The position numbers were made by a program, and so were the translations under genes. Positions 63,135 through 64,000 of a DNA stretch of 64,000 nucleotides are shown here, one piece after another (within the stretch, counting starts at the first letter, position 1; every line of letters starts with the position of its first letter). Under the pieces are notes generated by a model, which was not told where the DNA came from, did no database searches, and was given only the letters and a program-made list of their open reading frames with translations. The DNA comes from Candidatus Paracaedibacteraceae bacterium (GTDB lineage: Bacteria; Pseudomonadota; Alphaproteobacteria; Paracaedibacterales; Paracaedibacteraceae): the NCBI GenBank assembly GCA_019636035.1, contig JAHBYI010000001.1, forward strand, positions 799,508-863,507. The letters run 5' to 3'.

Positions 63135-63422
63135 ATGGCACGTCGTTGTGCAATTTCAAAAAAAGGTGTGCTTGCCGGGAATAACGTAAGCCACGCAAAC
63201 AACAGAACACGCCGTCGCTTTTTGCCAAACTTGCAGAATGTTAGCTTTATGTCCGAAGCGTTGGGACGGTCTATCAGCCTACGTTTGTCAACCAATGCTG
63301 TTCGTACAATCGAGTTCCACGGTGGTCTTGATGCGTATTTGACAAAAGTTAGTTCAGTTGGTTTGGATGCAAAGATTGCAAAGTTGAAAAAACTTATCGT
63401 TTCTGCCAAAGCATCTGCCTAA
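63135..63422 (+). CDS. rpmB: 50S ribosomal protein L28
   Basis: 95 residues. The start ATG 63135 is preferred to ATG 63129, because GGAG at 63124-63127 is 7 nt from the former and only 1 nt from the latter. ARRCAISKKGVLAGNNVSHANN and RTRRRFLPNLQNV are the conserved L28 core, and the length is that of alphaproteobacterial L28. A strong terminator follows. Confidence 0.97.
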   Translation: MARRCAISKKGVLAGNNVSHANNRTRRRFLPNLQNVSFMSEALGRSISLRLSTNAVRTIEFHGGLDAYLTKVSSVGLDAKIAKLKKLIVSAKASA

Positions 63423-63442
63423 GATCGCTTAGAGATTTTGAG

Positions 63443-63468
63443 AAACCCCGCACATGCGGGGTTTTTTG
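63443..63468 (+). terminator. Rho-independent terminator of rpmB
   Basis: AAACCCCGCA and TGCGGGGTTT form a tight hairpin, followed by TTTT and then GTT. It also faces the convergent hydrolase gene. Confidence 0.93.
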
Positions 63469-63482
63469 TTGTGAGGGAGAAG

Positions 63483-64000
63483 TTATAGTTGATCCAGCCA
63501 GCTCACAATATATTCAGGATATTGCTCGAACCAGCCATCGACTGTATAGCTGCCTGTATTTGTATCGATATCAGAGAAGTATGGACCCTTCTTGAAAAAC
63601 CAATTATAGACAGATCCCCAAAACCCTAGACCAAAATCGGGTATTTTAGCAGCAAAATAACACGTATCACTAAAGGCACTATGTTGAACATTAGGTGACC
63701 AGATTGTGCTCTTTGATATTTTTGTGAGTTGATCACCCACATCTTCTTGGTATTGTTGCATTCCTCGAATAAACAAAACAGGTTTTGCCTCAGGATTGGG
63801 TGGTACACCAATACGTCCATAAACAGCACGTTCTGTGATCTTAGAATCAATATCCACAACAGCGTGGATTCGTTGATCAGAAAATCCCTTGATATGAGCA
63901 ATATTGCCGCCGATGCTATGCCCCATAAGGATTATTTTCGTTGTATCAAAAGAGTTTGATAAATCACCAAAGGCCTGAAGATTATCGAAAATAAAATCAA
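63483..64000 (-). CDS. Alpha/beta hydrolase, N-terminal part outside the window
   Basis: The frame is open to the right edge, so at least 172 residues of the C-terminal part are visible. The nucleophile elbow is GHSIGGN in TKIILMGHSIGGNIAHIKGF. Later AVVDIDSKITERAVYG and the strand KPVLFIRG follow, with a candidate triad histidine in NVQHSAFSD. The layout resembles PAF-acetylhydrolase-like or general serine esterases. There is no link to rpmB, with which it is convergent. Confidence 0.75.
   Translation of the reverse strand, partial: DFIFDNLQAFGDLSNSFDTTKIILMGHSIGGNIAHIKGFSDQRIHAVVDIDSKITERAVYGRIGVPPNPEAKPVLFIRGMQQYQEDVGDQLTKISKSTIWSPNVQHSAFSDTCYFAAKIPDFGLGFWGSVYNWFFKKGPYFSDIDTNTGSYTVDGWFEQYPEYIVSWLDQL

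Overview
The window is AT-leaning, gene-dense bacterial DNA from an alphaproteobacterium. The lineage call rests on a DUF4167 gene next to prmC, a membrane-anchored CycM-type cytochrome c, the alphaproteobacterial form of the family-4 uracil-DNA glycosylase, a glyA-nrdR pair, a glmU-glmS pair and a YejABEF transporter. Dispersed palindromic elements (one inside a gene remnant), several stand-alone AAA-type ATPases, a large repetitive autotransporter and secreted proteins with no recognised relative point to a host-associated lineage such as Holosporales. That placement is an inference. No tRNA, rRNA, IS element, prophage or CRISPR array was recognised.

Layout. 1-7.2 kb: prmC end, DUF4167, a 2H phosphoesterase, a DUF234-type ATPase, ftsA and clpB. 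7.3-14.8 kb: a DUF4143-type ATPase, glmU, a broken AlbA-like gene, glmS, a secreted protein and ftsH. 14.9-21.4 kb: a second DUF4143 ATPase, then a minus-strand flagellar operon (flgI, flgJ-like, flgN-like, flgK, flgL, fliW) behind a sigma-54-like promoter. 21.5-25.3 kb: a secreted Cache-like protein, the RNase P RNA gene, a tandem repeat, an ion channel and a secreted hydrolase. 25.3-29.3 kb: a small unknown gene, lipB, an M3 peptidase and an ABC1 kinase. 29.5-33.0 kb: a phase-variable autotransporter. 33.3-37.6 kb: glyA, nrdR, an uup-like ABC-F gene and a DsbA-like gene. 37.7-43.9 kb: a second DUF234 ATPase, a uracil-DNA glycosylase, ETF-QO, ispE, pal and nth. 44-50.2 kb: a dTDP-sugar and glycosyltransferase cluster and exoD. 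50.2-52.6 kb: a secreted kinase-fold protein and kdsB. 52.7-58.9 kb: cytochrome c and yejABEF. 58.9-62.1 kb: a cellulose-synthase-like glycosyltransferase with PilZ and its HlyD partner. 62.2-64 kb: a MeaB GTPase, rpmB and a truncated hydrolase.

Two themes stand out. First, all four stand-alone ATPases (two DUF234 paralogues, two DUF4143 types) combine a P-loop ATPase, a winged-helix-like segment and a C-terminal nuclease-like E-x-K motif. Each is preceded by its own private set of short repeats or a long palindrome ending about 43-56 bp before the start codon. In the two DUF234 paralogues the core sequences are unrelated, but their alternating orientation and spacing (31/23/31 and 30/23/30/23 bp) are nearly the same. 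This looks like a self-contained gene-plus-cognate-site cassette and is the best candidate for an undescribed system here.

Second, the autotransporter begins with a pentanucleotide tract (about 12 units) inside the reading frame. Two ATG codons lie exactly one repeat unit apart, an arrangement expected to give three-state phase variation. Surface chemistry (adhesin, dTDP-sugars, an OGT-like transferase, an exopolysaccharide synthase, KDO activation) and motility genes dominate the rest of the accessory content.
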